DNA of 64,000 nucleotides from Primula veris. Its lineage: Eukaryota > Streptophyta > Magnoliopsida > Ericales > Primulaceae. Position 1 is the stretch's first letter; every line of letters starts with the position of its first letter. The stretch is from positions 35,574,702 through 35,638,701 of the forward strand of contig OY821743.1 in NCBI GenBank assembly GCA_963682055.1. Direction: 5' to 3'. Below the pieces are notes generated by a model that had not been told where the DNA came from, did no database searches, and saw only the letters and a list, made by a program, of their open reading frames with translations. Shown here in pieces: positions 63,801 through 64,000 of the stretch. The position numbers were made by a program, and so were the translations under genes.

Positions 63801-63934
63801 ATTCAATCAGCATTAAATATTCAAAAAAAAAAAACTTAAAACACAATTGCTATACTAAACAGAAACTAGAAGAGAGAAAAAAGTACCTCAAAAACAATGA
63901 AATTTATTCTGAATAAACTCGACCTCAGCTCCAT
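54868..63934 (-). CDS. Leishmanolysin-like zinc metalloprotease (peptidase M8), plant type
   Basis: Seventeen exons, in transcript order: 63887-63934, 61731-62075, 60989-61129, 60722-60854, 60124-60237, 59966-60039, 59612-59686, 59385-59477, 59195-59255, 58308-58640, 57526-57652, 57352-57451, 56830-56899, 56576-56728, 56357-56452, 55550-55875, 54868-55080. They total 2502 nt, or 833 residues, close to the single-copy Arabidopsis homologue. The N-terminus is a hydrophobic signal or anchor (about 8-30). The zinc site HEVMH is at 284-288 with E285 catalytic; the third ligand is probably H364 in GSHWEKR. Three EGF-like cysteine modules follow the protease domain ([11 protein letters not shown].., [11 protein letters not shown].., [12 protein letters not shown]..), then a cysteine-rich C-terminus ending [11 protein letters not shown]. 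Family enzymes are membrane- or surface-associated; plant substrates are unknown. The HExxH motif is split between exons 6 and 7. Intron 2 uses a GC donor (AAG|GCAAGT). An extra 36-nt exon at 60617-60652 is possible. Exon 1 rests on phase and fit with exon 2, so is less certain than the rest. Confidence 0.92.
59666..59879 (-). repeat. Tandem duplication covering a splice acceptor and the start of metalloprotease exon 7
   Basis: About 103-110 bp is present twice (59666-59769 and 59769-59879). Each copy holds the acceptor and the first 21 nt of exon 7 (encoding VMHVLGF), plus the intron text 'cattaatcatttatcaaaaatgac'-like sequence upstream. The copy nearer exon 6 keeps a usable acceptor at 59789/59790. 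Confidence 0.8.
60617..60652 (-). other. Possible 36-nt cassette exon of the metalloprotease
   Basis: Bounded by TTTTCAG on the 5' side and a perfect CAG|GTAAGT donor on the 3' side. It is 36 nt long and enters and leaves in the same phase, adding [12 protein letters not shown] without a stop between LPREYVE and DGVANSD. The homologous Arabidopsis protein as I remember it lacks this insert, so I left it out of the main model. Confidence 0.4.
61130..61730 (-). other. Intron 2 of the metalloprotease gene (GC-AG type)
   Basis: 601-bp intron with donor AAG|GCAAGT and acceptor TTTTTTAG. It contains a diverged duplication: 'ttttataggtt(g/t)gtgtacagta(g/a)aaata' appears near 61493 and 61599. Confidence 0.8.
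62076..63886 (-). other. Intron 1 of the metalloprotease gene, built partly of tandem repeats
   Basis: 1811-bp intron. From about 63030 to 63886 it consists of copies of a unit of roughly 145-185 bp ('ctcatttcacagcttattca', 'aacaccaaagaaacttaaac'). Three copies keep a TTG(TT)TTTGAG/CAG|GTAATTT sequence like the true exon-1 donor, at 63174, 63357 and 63742. A MITE lies inside one unit (63422-63640). Lower-coordinate sequence is AT-rich and unremarkable. Confidence 0.75.
63422..63640. mobile_element. MITE in metalloprotease intron 1 (TTAA duplication)
   Basis: 219-bp hairpin element with ends GTTTCGTTTGGTAGC and TTGCCAAACGGACCC, flanked by TTAA on both sides (63418-63421, 63641-63644). Its interior is rich in 'aaaatcagattttaaaaatc' type inverted sequence. 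The flanking intron repeat shows the uninterrupted text, confirming insertion. TTA/TTAA duplications suggest PIF/Harbinger or a related superfamily. Confidence 0.75.
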
Positions 63935-64000
63935 CAAACACCGATTTACGTCCCATTAACTCGTCGAAGAAGCTCCGATCACACTCACCACCGATAACCA
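63935..64000 (-). promoter_or_regulatory. 5' leader of the metalloprotease gene, cut by the window edge
   Basis: The 66 bases upstream of the chosen ATG contain another ATG at about 63957 (minus) that reads into a short frame ending in TGA inside exon 1. That would make it an upstream open reading frame overlapping the true start. The promoter lies outside the window. Confidence 0.4.

Overview
This is about 64 kb of nuclear DNA from a flowering plant, almost certainly a eudicot. The evidence is five plant-type genes with spliceosomal introns, very AT-rich intergenic DNA, and plant-specific transposable elements (Stowaway, CACTA-like, hAT and PIF/Harbinger-like MITEs, a Cassandra-type LTR carrying 5S rRNA-like sequence, and LTR retrotransposons). 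The species cannot be fixed from the sequence alone. No bacterial features, CRISPR arrays or operons are present. Each gene is an independent transcription unit, so a shared pathway is not implied.

Layout. (1) 379-2259, minus: intronless LysM receptor-like pseudokinase of the LYK4/LYK5 type (chitin perception). (2) 2260-13377: gene-free, holding a roughly 115-bp tandem array split by a complete hAT-type element, a 470-bp palindrome, a Cassandra solo LTR, and two members of a CACTA-like MITE family, one ending 11 bp from a TATA box. (3) 13453-19641, plus: 12-exon PQ-loop membrane transporter. (4) 19642-27184: MITEs, tandem duplications and a SINE-like element. (5) 27185-29074, minus: GATL-type GT8 glycosyltransferase whose single intron carries another MITE copy. 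(6) 29144-50057: gene-free, with a complete, apparently very young 6.3-kb LTR retrotransposon that has no gag or pol, and a decayed copia RT/RNase H fragment. (7) 50145-53691, plus: three-exon thaumatin-like protein. (8) 54868-63934, minus: 17-exon plant leishmanolysin-like (M8) metalloprotease with EGF-like repeats, convergent with the thaumatin-like gene.

All five gene models have intact reading frames. I assembled them by matching splice consensus, phase and family sequence; exon sums are multiples of three. Two genes (the LysM receptor and the thaumatin-like protein) belong to families used in defence, and the GATL protein acts in cell-wall polysaccharide synthesis.

The most unusual features are the local rearrangements in the metalloprotease gene: a GC-AG intron, a possible 36-nt cassette exon, a duplicated splice acceptor that would give a premature stop, and extra copies of the exon-1 donor in intron 1. 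Also notable are a five-member MITE family that has touched two of the five genes, an intron in a GATL gene, and a retrotransposon with indistinguishable LTRs. I did not find a clearly new multi-gene system.
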